Of a DNA stretch of 64,000 bases, positions 47,405 through 58,180 are shown in pieces. The notes under the pieces were generated by a model, which did not search any database, was not told the DNA's origin, and worked only from the letters and a program-made list of their open reading frames with translations. Within the stretch, counting starts at the first letter, position 1. Every line of letters begins with the position of its first letter. The position numbers and the translations under genes are program-made. Source of the DNA: Pacificispira spongiicola (GTDB lineage Bacteria; Pseudomonadota; Alphaproteobacteria; UBA8366; Aestuariispiraceae). The stretch covers positions 62,001 through 126,000 of the forward strand of contig NZ_JABBNT010000005.1 of NCBI RefSeq assembly GCF_012926505.1, given 5' to 3'.

Positions 47405-48609
47405 ACCAACAGGTCGCCTAACAAAAACGCCGCACAACTGAGAAATCCGGCAATGGGAACCCAGATCGGCGCAACGAATCCGTCCGGTGGCAGCACCCCT
47501 TCCTGTCGCTTGATCCGGAACAGCGACAGATTGACCAGGGCGAAGACCGTCAAAACGATCCGCGACGTCCATTCGGCAAGGTTTTCGACCGGAAAGAACA
47601 GGGCCAGGATCAGTACGACGAAAACAACCGAGACGGTGGCGATCAGAGGTGTCTGCGTCACCGGATGGACATGGGCGAAGACCGACGGGATGCTGTTCTG
47701 TTTCGCCAAGCCGTACAGCACGCGCGACGCCATGACGATTTGAATGACCACGCCGTTCAAGGTCGCGACGATCGCGATCAGGGTGACGACGACCGGGGAA
47801 ACGCCCGCGATCCGACCAAAGACGAGGCTGACCGGCGCATCCGACGCCGCCAATTCGTCCAACGGCACGGACAGGACGGCGACGGCGGTCACCAGGAAGT
47901 AAATCCCCATCGCCCCGATCAGCGTCAGCAGGATTGCCAGGGGTAGAACCTTGCGGGGGTTTTTCACTTCTTCGGCAAGGTTGACGATGTCTTCGAACCC
48001 GACGAAGGCGAAAAAGGCCAACAAGCCCGCGCTCAATACTCCGCTCCACGCCATATTGTCCGACATATCCGGCAGGATTTCCGGAAAACGGCCGACGATT
48101 CCCGGGTCGACGGCGATCCCGGTACCGATGAGGGCGATCAGCGCCCCGGCCTCTACGATCGTAAACAGGCTGGCAAAGACGATGGATTCAACGATGCCCC
48201 AGGCGGCGATCCCGCCCACAACGACCAAGACGACCAGGATCATGAACCAGGGTGTCCAGTCGATAAATTCCCGCAGATATCCGGTGCTGCCGACCGTGAT
48301 GGCGGCTGACGAAACGACCCCGGACAGGATCACCAGAAAGCCGACGACAAGAGATAGCTTGTTGGATTGAAGTCCCGCACGAACATAGGCGGCTTCCCCC
48401 GCGCTGACGGGGAACCGCGCCGATAGTTCCGCGAAGGATGCGGCGCTGAACGCCATGACAATCCCGGCGAGGACGAAGGACAATGGCGCGTACATCCCGG
48501 CACGCCCGGCCGCCGCCCCCAGCAGCACATAGATTCCCGCGCCGATGGTCACACCCAGCCCATAGAGCACGACCAAAGGCAGGGATAGAGACCGCTTCAA
48601 TTCTGCCAT
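47401..48609 (-). CDS. APC-superfamily amino acid permease
   Basis: A 402-residue inner-membrane transporter with about 12 helices. The N-terminus MAELKRSLSLPLVVLYGLGVTIGAGIYVLLGAAAG contains the broken helix 1 with GVTIGAGIY that binds the substrate amino group in APC transporters; ATG 48609 starts it directly. Helix 6 region VGFEDIVNLAEEVKNPRK is also diagnostic. The ion and amino acid cannot be read. It is convergent with the aminotransferase, suggesting import of its substrate. Confidence 0.9.
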   Translation of the reverse strand: MAELKRSLSLPLVVLYGLGVTIGAGIYVLLGAAAGRAGMYAPLSFVLAGIVMAFSAASFAELSARFPVSAGEAAYVRAGLQSNKLSLVVGFLVILSGVVSSAAITVGSTGYLREFIDWTPWFMILVVLVVVGGIAAWGIVESIVFASLFTIVEAGALIALIGTGIAVDPGIVGRFPEILPDMSDNMAWSGVLSAGLLAFFAFVGFEDIVNLAEEVKNPRKVLPLAILLTLIGAMGIYFLVTAVAVLSVPLDELAASDAPVSLVFGRIAGVSPVVVTLIAIVATLNGVVIQIVMASRVLYGLAKQNSIPSVFAHVHPVTQTPLIATVSVVFVVLILALFFPVENLAEWTSRIVLTVFALVNLSLFRIKRQEGVLPPDGFVAPIWVPIAGFLSCAAFLLGDLLV

Positions 48610-48677
48610 CGATCGCCCCGCCACAATACGCAATGCCGGGAGTTAATCACCGAAAGCAACCCTCGGACAACGATCCT

Positions 48678-50834
48678 TTAGGAACCGGAGCGAATATCCG
48701 TGACGAAGCGGTTCAGTTCAGCGGTCAGATCGCCGGTCCGCGCGCGAAGCTCATCGACGCGGGCGACGACGGAATCGGCTGCCTCCCGGATTTCCTCCGT
48801 CGCCGTCATGATCGTGCCGACCGAACTGCTGACCGATCCCATCTCGTCGGACGTCGCCTGCATGGTCTGCATGATTTCGTGGGTTTCGCGGGTCTGACGG
48901 TCGGCGTCGGTGGCGATTTCGGAGACTGCCTGATCCACGCTGCCGACCCCTTCGGTCACCTTGCGCGTTGCATCGGCGGCGGCGGATACGGCCTGTTTGA
49001 TCGCTTCCACCTGGGCGACGATATCGCCGGTGGCGGTCGCCGTCTGGCTGGCCAGGCCTTTGACCTCGTTCGCCACGACGGCGAATCCTTTCCCCGCCTC
49101 CCCGGCACGCGCGGCCTCGATCGTCGCATTGAGGGCCAAAAGATTCGTCTGCTCCGCTATTTCGGAAATCAGCTTCACGACATCGCCGATTTTTTCCGCC
49201 GCGTCGGATAGGGTATCTACCGCCTCGTCCGTGCGTTTTGCGTCCGACGAGACGCTGCCGGTGATCGACGATGCCTCCGCCGCCCGGGAACTCATTTCCC
49301 GCATCGACAGCGACAATTGTTCGGAGGTTTCGGAAATTGATCCCATCTTCTGGGCCGCGTCGCTGGAAACGCCCGATACGACGCGCGCCTGTTCGGCGGA
49401 ACTGCCGGTTTCCTGTGCCATGGTAGCGACAAGCCCGGTCAAAGCGGAAACCTCTTCCTCCACATCCTTCACGATGGCCAGGACGCGTCGGTTGAAGTCG
49501 TCCGCAAGCCGGTTCAGCGTTTCGCGGCGTTCCCGTTCCGCGGCCCGGTCGGCGGCTTCTTTTTCCGCGTTCAGTTGGACCACCTGCCGCGAGTTTTCGC
49601 GCAGAGTGACGAGCGCGCGGCTCATCGTCCCGATTTCATCGGCGGCCCCCGTGTCGATCTTCGTATCCAGATCGCCGCCGGCGATGCTGTCCATGGCATC
49701 CGACAGGGTTAGCAGACGTTGCACCACGAACCGACCGACATAAAGATACCCGACCAGCACCGCCAGAATGATGGAAACCAAGCTGATGACGATCAGCCAG
49801 ATTTCAGACTGGGCGACCGAATTTCGGATGGAGACGATCGCGACCTCGCCTTCCGACGCGGTGGCCTGCGACAGGTCGGCCACGAAACTATCCAACCCGT
49901 TAACCAGAACATTGTTTTCGGACAATTGGGATTGCAGTTCCCCTTGCAGTGCAAACGTCGCCCGCCGCGCCGCCACCAAGCCGTCTTCCGCGCTCAACAA
50001 CCCGACGAAGGTTTTGAAACGTTCCGACACCATCTTCCCGGAATCCGAGAAGTCGGCGTTCAGCGAATTGACCGTATCGCGCGCCCATTGCAGCATGGTG
50101 TCGATTTCCGCCACGCCCTTGGCGACACCGTCCTCGTCCGACGCCGTCATGATCGCGACGATCTGCGTCATCGCGCGATCCGAAAAGCCCCGCACGCGGT
50201 GCAGGACCTTCGCCTTGCTGTAGGCTCCGTTCAGCGGGAAAATATAGGTAAAGAAATTGTTCGGATCGCCCATGATCGATGTCAAGGCCTCGTCCGCCTG
50301 TTTGGTTTGATCTTCCAGATAGGGATCCAGAACCTCGTCCAGCGACGCTTTCGCGGCGATCACGGTGTCGAAGGCCGCGCGGGCTTCCGCTTCCTTGATC
50401 GTGCGTTGTCCCACCGTTGCATTGATGGCGTCCAAGTTGCCGGAAAGCTGTTCGATGGATTGCAGAAGATCCCCAGCCTGCGGCAGCGCCTGTGCATCGG
50501 CACGTAAATTCACCAGATCGGCTTGCAGACGTTCGTATCGGGTTGCCCGATCCGCATCCGTTTCCGCGGCAATCAAATTAGCGGCACCCGCCGCGACTGC
50601 CGGGCCGAGGGCGCCGATCCGCTGCGCCGTTTCCATTTCCGGCAAGGTTCGTGTTTCGAACTGCGCCGTATCCCTGGAAATGCCGTCGAAGGCCAGCCAA
50701 CTGACCCCAGCCGATACCAGCGTCGTCAACGCGATGATACCGATCGCCGCAAACAGTTTACCGCGCAGCCCCACACCGCGCGTTCCAACCGTCCCATCCT
50801 GCGACGAAACGGATACGCTCTGATCACCACTCAT
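48678..50834 (-). CDS. Methyl-accepting chemotaxis protein
   Basis: A 718-residue chemoreceptor. Transmembrane helices lie at about 27-48 and 344-366, enclosing a periplasmic sensor of nearly 300 mostly helical residues, longer than a simple four-helix bundle and perhaps a double-bundle (HBM-like) sensor. A HAMP domain follows (about 367-420). The cytoplasmic tip that binds CheA and CheW is [34 protein letters not shown] (about 558-590). No C-terminal NWETF-type CheR tether is present. The ligand is unknown. It is transcribed alone and divergent from uvrA. Confidence 0.95.
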   Translation of the reverse strand: MSGDQSVSVSSQDGTVGTRGVGLRGKLFAAIGIIALTTLVSAGVSWLAFDGISRDTAQFETRTLPEMETAQRIGALGPAVAAGAANLIAAETDADRATRYERLQADLVNLRADAQALPQAGDLLQSIEQLSGNLDAINATVGQRTIKEAEARAAFDTVIAAKASLDEVLDPYLEDQTKQADEALTSIMGDPNNFFTYIFPLNGAYSKAKVLHRVRGFSDRAMTQIVAIMTASDEDGVAKGVAEIDTMLQWARDTVNSLNADFSDSGKMVSERFKTFVGLLSAEDGLVAARRATFALQGELQSQLSENNVLVNGLDSFVADLSQATASEGEVAIVSIRNSVAQSEIWLIVISLVSIILAVLVGYLYVGRFVVQRLLTLSDAMDSIAGGDLDTKIDTGAADEIGTMSRALVTLRENSRQVVQLNAEKEAADRAAERERRETLNRLADDFNRRVLAIVKDVEEEVSALTGLVATMAQETGSSAEQARVVSGVSSDAAQKMGSISETSEQLSLSMREMSSRAAEASSITGSVSSDAKRTDEAVDTLSDAAEKIGDVVKLISEIAEQTNLLALNATIEAARAGEAGKGFAVVANEVKGLASQTATATGDIVAQVEAIKQAVSAAADATRKVTEGVGSVDQAVSEIATDADRQTRETHEIMQTMQATSDEMGSVSSSVGTIMTATEEIREAADSVVARVDELRARTGDLTAELNRFVTDIRSGS

Positions 50835-51054
50835 TATCTGACTGTCCCCCTGACCGCACTATCGTCTCGGTAGCATGAGGTTAATTGGTTAACAAATCCT
50901 CGATATACAAAATGCGCGACAAAATTCGGTCAGATTTTTTGCGCCGCAGCAGGAAAGTCAGGAGAGTTTGGTCCCAGGGCAGGAACGGACTCGAATCCCC
51001 GGCGCTTGGCCCCTATATTCCTTCCCCTCCTATCTCTTTCCCGCGGAAGGTTTC

Positions 51055-53904
51055 ATGTCCAACAGTCTGATTTCGGTTCGGGGCGCGCGCGAGCACAATC
51101 TGAAAAACGTCGATGTCGACCTCCCGCGCGATAAGTTGGTCGTGATTACGGGGCTCAGCGGGTCCGGCAAATCCTCCCTCGCCTTCGACACGATCTATGC
51201 CGATGGGCAGCGGCGCTATGTCGAAAGCCTGTCCGCCTATGCCCGTCAGTTCCTGGAAATGATGCAGAAGCCGGATGTCGACCTGATCGAAGGTCTGTCC
51301 CCGGCGATTTCCATCGAACAGAAGACGACGTCCCGCAACCCGCGATCGACAGTGGGCACGGTTACCGAAATTTACGACTATATGCGCCTTCTCTGGGCGC
51401 GAGTCGGGGTGCCCTATTCACCCGCAACCGGCCTTCCCATTGAAAGCCAGACGGTCAGCCAGATGGTCGATCGGATCATGGAAATGGGCGACGGCACGCG
51501 GCTGTATCTGCTGGCCCCGCTCGTGCGCGGCCGCAAGGGCGAATATCGTAAGGAATTCGCGGAATTGCAGAAGCGCGGTTTCCAGCGGGTGAAGGTCGAC
51601 GGCAAGTTCTATGAAATCGCCGAAGTCCCGGCGCTGGACAAGAAACTGAAACACACGATCGATGTCGTCGTGGACCGCGTCGTCGTCCGGGACGATCTGC
51701 AATCCCGTTTGGCGGATTCCATCGAAACCGCGTTGCACCTGTCCGACGGCTTGCTGTTCGCGGAAAATGCCGACAGCGGCGATCAGACGATCTTCTCCGC
51801 CAAATTCGCCTGTCCGGTTTCCGGATTCACGATCGAGGAAATCGAACCGCGCCTGTTCAGCTTCAACAATCCGTTCGGCGCTTGCCCGACCTGCGACGGT
51901 CTGGGCACGGATATGGAGTTCGATCTGGACCTGATCGTTCCGGACAAGACGAAATCCCTGTGGCAAGGGGCCATCGCGCCGTGGTCGAACTCATCCTCCC
52001 CTTATTACAAGCAGACGCTGGAAGCCATTTGCCGCCATTACGGCGCGTCCTTGAAGACCCCGTTCGCCGAATTGGACGACGCGGTGAAAACCTGCCTGCT
52101 GCACGGCAGCGGCGAAACGGCCATTGAATTCCGTTACGACGACGGGCTGCGGTCCTACAAGACCACGAAACCGTTCGAAGGGGTCGTGCCGAATATGGAA
52201 CGCCGCTATCGGGAAACGGAATCCAGCTGGTCGCGGGAAGAATTGGCGAAGTACCAGTCCGTCACCCCCTGCCCGGCCTGCGGCGGTCATCGCTTGAAGC
52301 CGGAAGCCCTGGCCGTGAAGGTCGGCAGCCTGCATATCGGTGAGGTCGCGCAGATGTCGATCGCCGATGCCGGAACCTGGTTCACGGAACTGGATGAAAA
52401 GCTCGGCGCCAAGCAAAAGGAAATCGCCTACCGCATTCTGAAGGAAATCAATGAACGGCTGGGCTTCCTGAACAATGTCGGGTTGGATTACCTGACGCTC
52501 AGCCGGAACTCCGGCACGCTCAGCGGAGGGGAAAGTCAGCGTATTCGCCTTGCCTCCCAGATCGGCTCCGGCCTGACCGGCGTGCTCTACGTTCTGGACG
52601 AACCGTCCATCGGCCTGCATCAGCGCGATAATGACCGTTTGTTGGACACGCTGCGGCGGCTGCGTGACCTGGGCAACACGGTGATCGTGGTTGAACATGA
52701 CGAAGACGCGATCCGCGCCGCCGACTATCTGGTCGATATGGGCCCCGGTGCCGGTGTCCATGGCGGCGAGGTCGTCGCCGCGGGCCTGCCGGACGAGGTC
52801 ATGGCCAACCCGAACAGCCTGACCGGGCAATATATGACCGGCATGATGCAGATTCCGATTCCGAAAACCCGCCGCAAAGGGCACAAGGGTCAGTTGTTGA
52901 AGATTTTCGGCGCCCGCGAAAACAACCTGCAGAATGTCAATGCGACCATCCCCCTGGGCACGCTGACCGTCGTCACGGGGGTCAGCGGATCCGGCAAGTC
53001 GACCCTGATCATCGAAACCCTGCAACAGGCGCTGTCCCGTGTCCTGATGGGCGCGCGCACCCATCCCGGCGCGCATGACAAGATCGAGGGCGTTCAGTTC
53101 CTGGACAAGATCATAGACATCGACCAATCGCCCATCGGCCGGACGCCAAGATCGAACCCGGCAACCTATACCGGGGCTTTCACGCCGATCCGCGACTGGT
53201 TCGCCGGTCTGCCGGAAGCCAAGGCCCGCGGCTATCAACCGGGTCGGTTCAGCTTCAACGTCAAGGGTGGCCGCTGTGAGGCCTGCCAGGGCGACGGCGT
53301 CATCAAGATCGAAATGCACTTCCTACCGGACGTCTATGTCCAGTGCGATCAGTGCCACGGTCACCGCTACAACCGCGAAACGCTTGAAATCCACTATCGC
53401 GACAAGTCCATTGCGGATGTGCTGGAAATGACGGTCGACGAAGGCGCGGAATTCTTCAAGGCCGTCCCGGCGATCCGCGACAAGCTGGTGACTCTGCAAC
53501 GTGTCGGCCTGGGCTATATCAAGATCGGACAGCAGGCGACGACCCTATCGGGTGGCGAGGCGCAACGCGTCAAACTGGCCAAGGAACTGGCAAAGAAAGC
53601 GACGGGCCGCACGCTCTATGTGCTGGATGAACCGACGACGGGACTGCACTTCCACGACGTCAACAAATTGCTGGAAGTCCTTCAAACCCTTGTCGATTCC
53701 GGAAACACCATCGTCGTCATCGAACACAATCTGGAGGTCATCAAAACCGCCGATTGGATCATCGACCTGGGCCCCGACGGGGGCACACGCGGCGGCGAAA
53801 TCGTCGCCCAGGGCACCCCGGAAGAAATCGCCAAGTCCGACCGGTCGCATACCGGCCACTATCTGAAGCCCTATCTACAGGTTGCGCAGAAAAAGGCCGG
53901 TTAA
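51055..53904 (+). CDS. uvrA: Excinuclease ABC subunit A
   Basis: A 949-residue DNA damage sensor of nucleotide excision repair. The ATG at 51055 ([19 protein letters not shown]) follows GGAAGG. The first Walker A is GLSGSGKS at 33-40 and the second GVSGSGKST near residue 642. Two zinc modules (CPVSGF...CPTC and CEACQGDG...CDQCHG) and two ABC signatures ([24 protein letters not shown]) are intact. Length matches the family. No SOS box of the alphaproteobacterial GTTC-N7-GTTC type was found upstream. It is convergent with the rhodanese gene, overlapping by four bases. Confidence 0.98.
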   Translation: MSNSLISVRGAREHNLKNVDVDLPRDKLVVITGLSGSGKSSLAFDTIYADGQRRYVESLSAYARQFLEMMQKPDVDLIEGLSPAISIEQKTTSRNPRSTVGTVTEIYDYMRLLWARVGVPYSPATGLPIESQTVSQMVDRIMEMGDGTRLYLLAPLVRGRKGEYRKEFAELQKRGFQRVKVDGKFYEIAEVPALDKKLKHTIDVVVDRVVVRDDLQSRLADSIETALHLSDGLLFAENADSGDQTIFSAKFACPVSGFTIEEIEPRLFSFNNPFGACPTCDGLGTDMEFDLDLIVPDKTKSLWQGAIAPWSNSSSPYYKQTLEAICRHYGASLKTPFAELDDAVKTCLLHGSGETAIEFRYDDGLRSYKTTKPFEGVVPNMERRYRETESSWSREELAKYQSVTPCPACGGHRLKPEALAVKVGSLHIGEVAQMSIADAGTWFTELDEKLGAKQKEIAYRILKEINERLGFLNNVGLDYLTLSRNSGTLSGGESQRIRLASQIGSGLTGVLYVLDEPSIGLHQRDNDRLLDTLRRLRDLGNTVIVVEHDEDAIRAADYLVDMGPGAGVHGGEVVAAGLPDEVMANPNSLTGQYMTGMMQIPIPKTRRKGHKGQLLKIFGARENNLQNVNATIPLGTLTVVTGVSGSGKSTLIIETLQQALSRVLMGARTHPGAHDKIEGVQFLDKIIDIDQSPIGRTPRSNPATYTGAFTPIRDWFAGLPEAKARGYQPGRFSFNVKGGRCEACQGDGVIKIEMHFLPDVYVQCDQCHGHRYNRETLEIHYRDKSIADVLEMTVDEGAEFFKAVPAIRDKLVTLQRVGLGYIKIGQQATTLSGGEAQRVKLAKELAKKATGRTLYVLDEPTTGLHFHDVNKLLEVLQTLVDSGNTIVVIEHNLEVIKTADWIIDLGPDGGTRGGEIVAQGTPEEIAKSDRSHTGHYLKPYLQVAQKKAG

Positions 53905-54299
53905 CCGCCTTTTGGCCCGACATGAGGACCGCCCGCTTCCACCCAGGATGAAAACCCGCCGGTGATGTGGGCGACCTTTTCCATGCCCATATTCTGCAAC
54001 GTGTCGACCGTCAGAGCCGACCGCCAGCCGGAGGCACAGTGGAAAACGAAGGTCTTGTCCTCGCCGAAGATCGGCTTGAAATAGGGGCTTTCCGGGTCGA
54101 CCCAGAATTCGACCATGCCGCGCGGGCAATGGAAGGCCCCTTCAATATAGCCGACGCGGTCGCGTTCGCGCGGGTCGCGCAGGTCGACGATCACGACATC
54201 GTCGCGATCCGCCATGGCGATGGCCTCGGGCGCATCGATTTCCCGAATACGGGCCTTCGCGTCGGCAACCATCCGTGAAACGGGTGTTTTCAGGGCCAT
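53901..54299 (-). CDS. Rhodanese-like sulfurtransferase domain protein
   Basis: A 132-residue single-domain cytosolic rhodanese. The active-site loop is CASGWRS with Cys88, and the fold markers [27 protein letters not shown] and [15 protein letters not shown] are present. Single-domain rhodaneses carry persulfide sulfur for detoxification or cofactor synthesis; the six-residue loop is typical of sulfur rather than phosphate chemistry. The thioesterase gene lies upstream on the same strand, 36 bases away, so the two may share a transcript. Confidence 0.9.
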   Translation of the reverse strand: MALKTPVSRMVADAKARIREIDAPEAIAMADRDDVVIVDLRDPRERDRVGYIEGAFHCPRGMVEFWVDPESPYFKPIFGEDKTFVFHCASGWRSALTVDTLQNMGMEKVAHITGGFSSWVEAGGPHVGPKGG

Positions 54300-54335
54300 G
54301 CGACATCTCCAGTCTATTTTCCGGTTTGACGGCGG

Positions 54336-54725
54336 TCAGCCCCCGATCACCCGGGGCTTCCGGTCCTGTCCTATGGCGACATAGGTGTAGACCCCTTCCG
54401 TCACCAACATCCGTTCCCGGCTGTTCGCGCGCAGGGCCCAGGTCTGAACGTTGATCGCGATCGAGGTTCGCCCGACCCGAACGACATCGGCATAGCAGCA
54501 GACGATATCGCCGACAAAAACCGGCAGATGAAACGTCATGCCGTCCACGGCGACCGTCGCGACACGTCCCTTCGCGCGGTGCCCGGCAAGAATGCCGCCG
54601 GCAATATCCATCTGCGACAGGACCCAACCGCCGAAAATATCACCGGACGGGTTCGTGTCCGACGGCATGGCAAGCGTGCGAATCTGCAATTCGCCGCGCG
54701 GTTCCTGTTCTTGATTCTGCCCCAT
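54336..54725 (-). CDS. Acyl-CoA thioesterase (YciA-type hotdog fold)
   Basis: A 129-residue hotdog-fold thioesterase. The catalytic aspartate segment is DIFGGWVLSQMDIAGGILAGHRA and the second conserved part is FHLPVFVGDIVCCYADVVRVGRTSI, followed by the ARANSRE-type region (WALRANSRERMLVTEGVYTYVAI). It should hydrolyse acyl-CoA esters in the cytosol. Length fits the YciA group (about 130). It is divergent from parE, with 86 bases between starts. Confidence 0.9.
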   Translation of the reverse strand: MGQNQEQEPRGELQIRTLAMPSDTNPSGDIFGGWVLSQMDIAGGILAGHRAKGRVATVAVDGMTFHLPVFVGDIVCCYADVVRVGRTSIAINVQTWALRANSRERMLVTEGVYTYVAIGQDRKPRVIGG

Positions 54726-54811
54726 TAACCCTATCCCACATCTAGTGTCTGAAGAAACACAACCATACCTTATACGCTTGCAGCAACCGAGTCTGCCCGT
54801 ATAATGCCCCC

Positions 54812-56800
54812 ATGAGCGATTTGTTCCAGAATTCCGGCAGCAAAGATTCGGGCTACTCCGCCAAGGATATCGAAGTCCTTGAGGGCTTGGAACCCGTCCG
54901 TCATCGTCCCGGCATGTATATCGGCGGTACGGATGAACGTGCCTATCACCATCTGGTGGCCGAAGTGCTGGATAACTCCATGGACGAGGCGGTGGCCGGG
55001 CATGCCAGCCGTATTGAGCTCGACCTGCTGGAGGACGGCTCCGTCACTGTCCGCGACAATGGGCGCGGCATTCCGATCGACCCGCATCCGAAATACAAGG
55101 ACAAGTCGGCGCTTGAGGTCATTCTGACGACGCTTCATTCCGGCGGGAAATTCTCCGGCAAGGTCTATGCGACCTCCGGCGGGTTGCATGGCGTGGGTAT
55201 TTCCGTCGTCAATGCGCTGTCGGAAAACTTGGTTGTCGAGGTTGCCCGCGAGCGCACACTCTACCGCCAGACCTATTCCCGCGGTCATGCGCAAGGCCCG
55301 CTGGCGAAAGTCGGCGACGCCCCGAACCGACGCGGCACGTCGGTGACATTCCGTCCGGATACGCAAATTTTCGGCGACCGCCAGAAATTCGATCCGGCCG
55401 TCCTGTTCCGCATGGCGCGGTCGAAGGCCTATCTGTTCAAGGGCGTGGAAATCCGCTGGACCTGTCCGAAAAGCCTGATCAAGGACGGCTCCGACGTTCC
55501 GGAGAAAAGCTCCCTGCACTTTCCCGGCGGTTTGAAGGACTATCTGACCGCGACTCTGGGCGCCCGCGCCACGATCACGCCGCGCCCCTTCGCCGCGTCT
55601 TGGAAGGCGCAGGACGGCGTCGGCCAGATGGAATGGGCCATTCACTGGCCCGCCGATGGCGACGGCTTCTGCAGCACCTATTGCAACACCGTCCCGACAC
55701 CGCAGGGCGGCACCCATGAAAGCGCGATGCGCTCTGCCTTGGCTAAATCGTTGCGGGCCTATGGCGATCTGGTCGGCAACAAGAAGGCCAGCCAGATCAC
55801 CGGCGACGACATCACGGGCGAAGCCTGCATCATGCTGTCGGTCTTTATCCCGGACCCTCAGTTCCAGGGTCAGACCAAGGAAAAGCTCGTCTCGATCGAG
55901 GCCGGGCGCATGGTCGAACTGGCGTTGAAGGATCGGTTCGATCATTGGCTGTCAGAAGACCCGGCATCCGCCAACGATCTGCTGGAACGCATTCTGGAAC
56001 GCGTGGACGAACGCCAGAAACGCAAGCAGCAGAAGGAACAGCGCCGCAAGACGCCGACGCGAAAACTGCGCCTGCCCGGTAAGCTGGCCGATTGTTCGGA
56101 CGAAAGCGCGGAAGACACGGAAATCTTCCTGGTTGAGGGCGACAGCGCCGGCGGCAGCGCAAAGCAAGCGCGCAACCGCAAAACCCAGGCAATTCTGCCG
56201 ATGAAGGGCAAGATTCTGAACGTCGCCTCCGCCTCTGCCGATAAGCTGAAGCAGAACCAGGAACTGAAGGACATCATTCAGGCCCTGGGTTGTGGTACGC
56301 GGGCGGATTTCAACGTCGAAAAGCTGCGCTACGAGCGCGTCATCATCATGACCGATGCCGATGTCGACGGCGCGCATATCGCGTCCCTTCTGATGACCTT
56401 CTTCTACCGCGAAATGCCGGGCCTGGTCGAAGCGGGCCGCCTGTTCCTGGCACAACCGCCGCTGTATCGACTGTCCCAAGGCGGAAAGTCAGTCTATGCC
56501 ATGGACGACGCGGCGAAAGACGCAGCGCTGAAGACCGAATTCAAACCGAATGCAAAGGTCGATATCAGCCGGTTCAAAGGCTTGGGCGAAATGCCGCCGG
56601 CCCAGTTGCGGGATACCACAATGGATCCGTCGAAACGTACCCTACTGCGCGTCGACCTGCCGAACCGCAGCCGCGAGGAAGAGCTTGAGGAAAGCCGCCG
56701 CACGGCGAAGATGGTGGAAACCCTAATGGGCAAAAAGCCGGAAATGCGGTTCCAGTTCATCCAGGAAAACGCCCAGTTCATCGACGAACTGGACGTCTAA
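54812..56800 (+). CDS. parE: DNA topoisomerase IV subunit B
   Basis: A 662-residue type IIA topoisomerase ATPase subunit that decatenates chromosomes with ParC. The GHKL ATP site is visible (EVLDNSMDEAVAG, DNGRGIPIDPHPKYK, GGLHGVGISVVNALS), and the TOPRIM metal site has EGDSAGGSAKQARNR (near residue 441) and DADVDGAHI (near 514). Length and the SKDSGYSAKDIEVLEGLEPV start favour ParE over GyrB, whose proteobacterial form is about 800 residues. parC is not in the window. Confidence 0.95.
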   Translation: MSDLFQNSGSKDSGYSAKDIEVLEGLEPVRHRPGMYIGGTDERAYHHLVAEVLDNSMDEAVAGHASRIELDLLEDGSVTVRDNGRGIPIDPHPKYKDKSALEVILTTLHSGGKFSGKVYATSGGLHGVGISVVNALSENLVVEVARERTLYRQTYSRGHAQGPLAKVGDAPNRRGTSVTFRPDTQIFGDRQKFDPAVLFRMARSKAYLFKGVEIRWTCPKSLIKDGSDVPEKSSLHFPGGLKDYLTATLGARATITPRPFAASWKAQDGVGQMEWAIHWPADGDGFCSTYCNTVPTPQGGTHESAMRSALAKSLRAYGDLVGNKKASQITGDDITGEACIMLSVFIPDPQFQGQTKEKLVSIEAGRMVELALKDRFDHWLSEDPASANDLLERILERVDERQKRKQQKEQRRKTPTRKLRLPGKLADCSDESAEDTEIFLVEGDSAGGSAKQARNRKTQAILPMKGKILNVASASADKLKQNQELKDIIQALGCGTRADFNVEKLRYERVIIMTDADVDGAHIASLLMTFFYREMPGLVEAGRLFLAQPPLYRLSQGGKSVYAMDDAAKDAALKTEFKPNAKVDISRFKGLGEMPPAQLRDTTMDPSKRTLLRVDLPNRSREEELEESRRTAKMVETLMGKKPEMRFQFIQENAQFIDELDV

Positions 56801-56855
56801 TTCCCTCATACCCATATCCCTTATCTGACGAAACTGATTGTCGGAGTCCGGTTGG

Positions 56856-57425
56856 ATGAAACGACTTCTTAGCGCCGCGACGCTGATGTCTTGTGCCGTC
56901 CTTCTATCCGCCTGCGGTGGTCCCGTGGTCTATAAGGACTATTTCGGAGCCGGATACAGCCATGACGAAATCATGGCGTTCAATGGCAACAAAGACATGA
57001 AGCTGACTGTTATCGGAAACCCGTATCTTGCCGATAATAAAGAGCTTTCGGATATCATTGGACAGGCCATGTCGGGAAACAATCCGGGGTTGCCCATCCG
57101 CTTCTCCGATACGCCGACGGATGCGCCGAATTCACCGTTGCGTACTGTTGTACTGTTCAATCCGGCGCAGGATGCCCTGGGGCAAACGCTATGCGGCAAC
57201 GCGTTGCCGAGTCCGTCGGAAAACGACTCGCCGGATATCGCGATGTTGACCTTGTGCAAGAATACCAGCGAGTTCAGCACGGTTTGGCTAAAGATTCCGA
57301 ACGGTGCAAAGCCGGGCGATGAGGAATTCGCGTTCGCTTTCGCGACGGCGACCAGAACCCTTTTCAAGCTTCGTCCGGACCCGCGAAGTGGCGCGGGTGC
57401 GACGTGCCTGTTCGGTTCCTGCTAA
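56856..57425 (+). CDS. Putative lipoprotein, paralogue of the one at 39772
   Basis: A 189-residue protein whose signal peptide ends in the lipobox LSAC (Cys20). The ATG at 56856 is preferred over an upstream TTG at 56838. The mature part has no recognised domain. Residues 82-134 (IRFSDT ... TVVLFNPAQ ... C113 ... SP ... C134) align with the other lipoprotein with the same 13-residue step from VL to the first cysteine and the same SP offset. A third Cys pair occurs near the C-terminus. It follows parE by 55 bases and is convergent with the isochorismatase gene, seven bases away. Confidence 0.75.
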   Translation: MKRLLSAATLMSCAVLLSACGGPVVYKDYFGAGYSHDEIMAFNGNKDMKLTVIGNPYLADNKELSDIIGQAMSGNNPGLPIRFSDTPTDAPNSPLRTVVLFNPAQDALGQTLCGNALPSPSENDSPDIAMLTLCKNTSEFSTVWLKIPNGAKPGDEEFAFAFATATRTLFKLRPDPRSGAGATCLFGSC

Positions 57426-57431
57426 CGACCG

Positions 57432-57980
57432 CTACTTGAACAAATGGCGAAGGGATTTGAAATCCTCCGTCCCCGCCTGACCGATCCACTCGAACAAGGC
57501 CATTTCCGTCGTCACAACGCCTATTCCCGAGGCGCTTAGGCGTCGCACGGCGCTTGTAACGCTTTCGGGACGACGGCTGGATACGGCATCCTCAACGACG
57601 AAGACATCGTATCCCTCCCCCTTGAATCCGAAGGCCGATTGCAGGACGCAAACATGCGATTCGGTACCGCACAGGACGATCTGACGTCGTCCGGTCGCGG
57701 CGACCGCCGTCGCGATCACGTCGTCACGGGCGCAGGAGAAATGGGTTTTTGCGAAAATTTCGCCGTTCGAAAGGCGGGATCGAACTTCAGGCACCGTATG
57801 CCCTAAACCCTTCGGATATTGTTCGCTGCATAATATGGGAATGTTCAGCATCCGCGCCGCCTCGATCAGGCGTAGACTATTGGCAACAACCCGATCCGCC
57901 TCAAAAATAGCGGGGACGAGGCGTTCCTGAACATCCACGACGAATAACAGCGATTGGTCGCATTCGATAAGCATTTCCAC
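57432..57980 (-). CDS. Isochorismatase-family cysteine hydrolase
   Basis: A 182-residue hydrolase. The catalytic triad of the family is present: Asp16 (FVVDVQERLVP), Lys78 (IFAKTHFSC) and Cys111 (CGTESHVCVLQSA). The ycaC-like length and lack of an extra carrier domain point to an amidase-type member (nicotinamidase- or N-carbamoyl-like) rather than isochorismate cleavage, but the substrate is not readable. Starts at 57980 and 57974 are both possible. It is transcribed alone. Confidence 0.88.
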   Translation of the reverse strand: MEMLIECDQSLLFVVDVQERLVPAIFEADRVVANSLRLIEAARMLNIPILCSEQYPKGLGHTVPEVRSRLSNGEIFAKTHFSCARDDVIATAVAATGRRQIVLCGTESHVCVLQSAFGFKGEGYDVFVVEDAVSSRRPESVTSAVRRLSASGIGVVTTEMALFEWIGQAGTEDFKSLRHLFK

Positions 57981-58180
57981 AACCCATCCTAATCTAGTAC
58001 CGCCAAACCGTAGCCAACAGGCAACAGTTGGACAACGGCCTAAGTAAAAACCCGTCGGAATCCGGCAGGTTAATTGACACTCTTCCCACGCCGCCTATAG
58101 TCCGCCGCAACTTGCGAATGCCGATAGATGACGATTTTCCGCGATAGCCGGGGGCGCCGCTCCCCACGGGAAGTCAGGCA

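Noticed and set aside
50980-51001. tRNA T-arm-like sequence (GGACTCGAATCCCC) before uvrA
   Set aside because: No acceptor stem, D-arm or anticodon arm can be built around it.
50880-51054. Possible SOS box for uvrA
   Set aside because: No GTTC-N7-GTTC or GAAC-N7-GAAC pair was found; GAAC at 50984 has no partner at the right distance.
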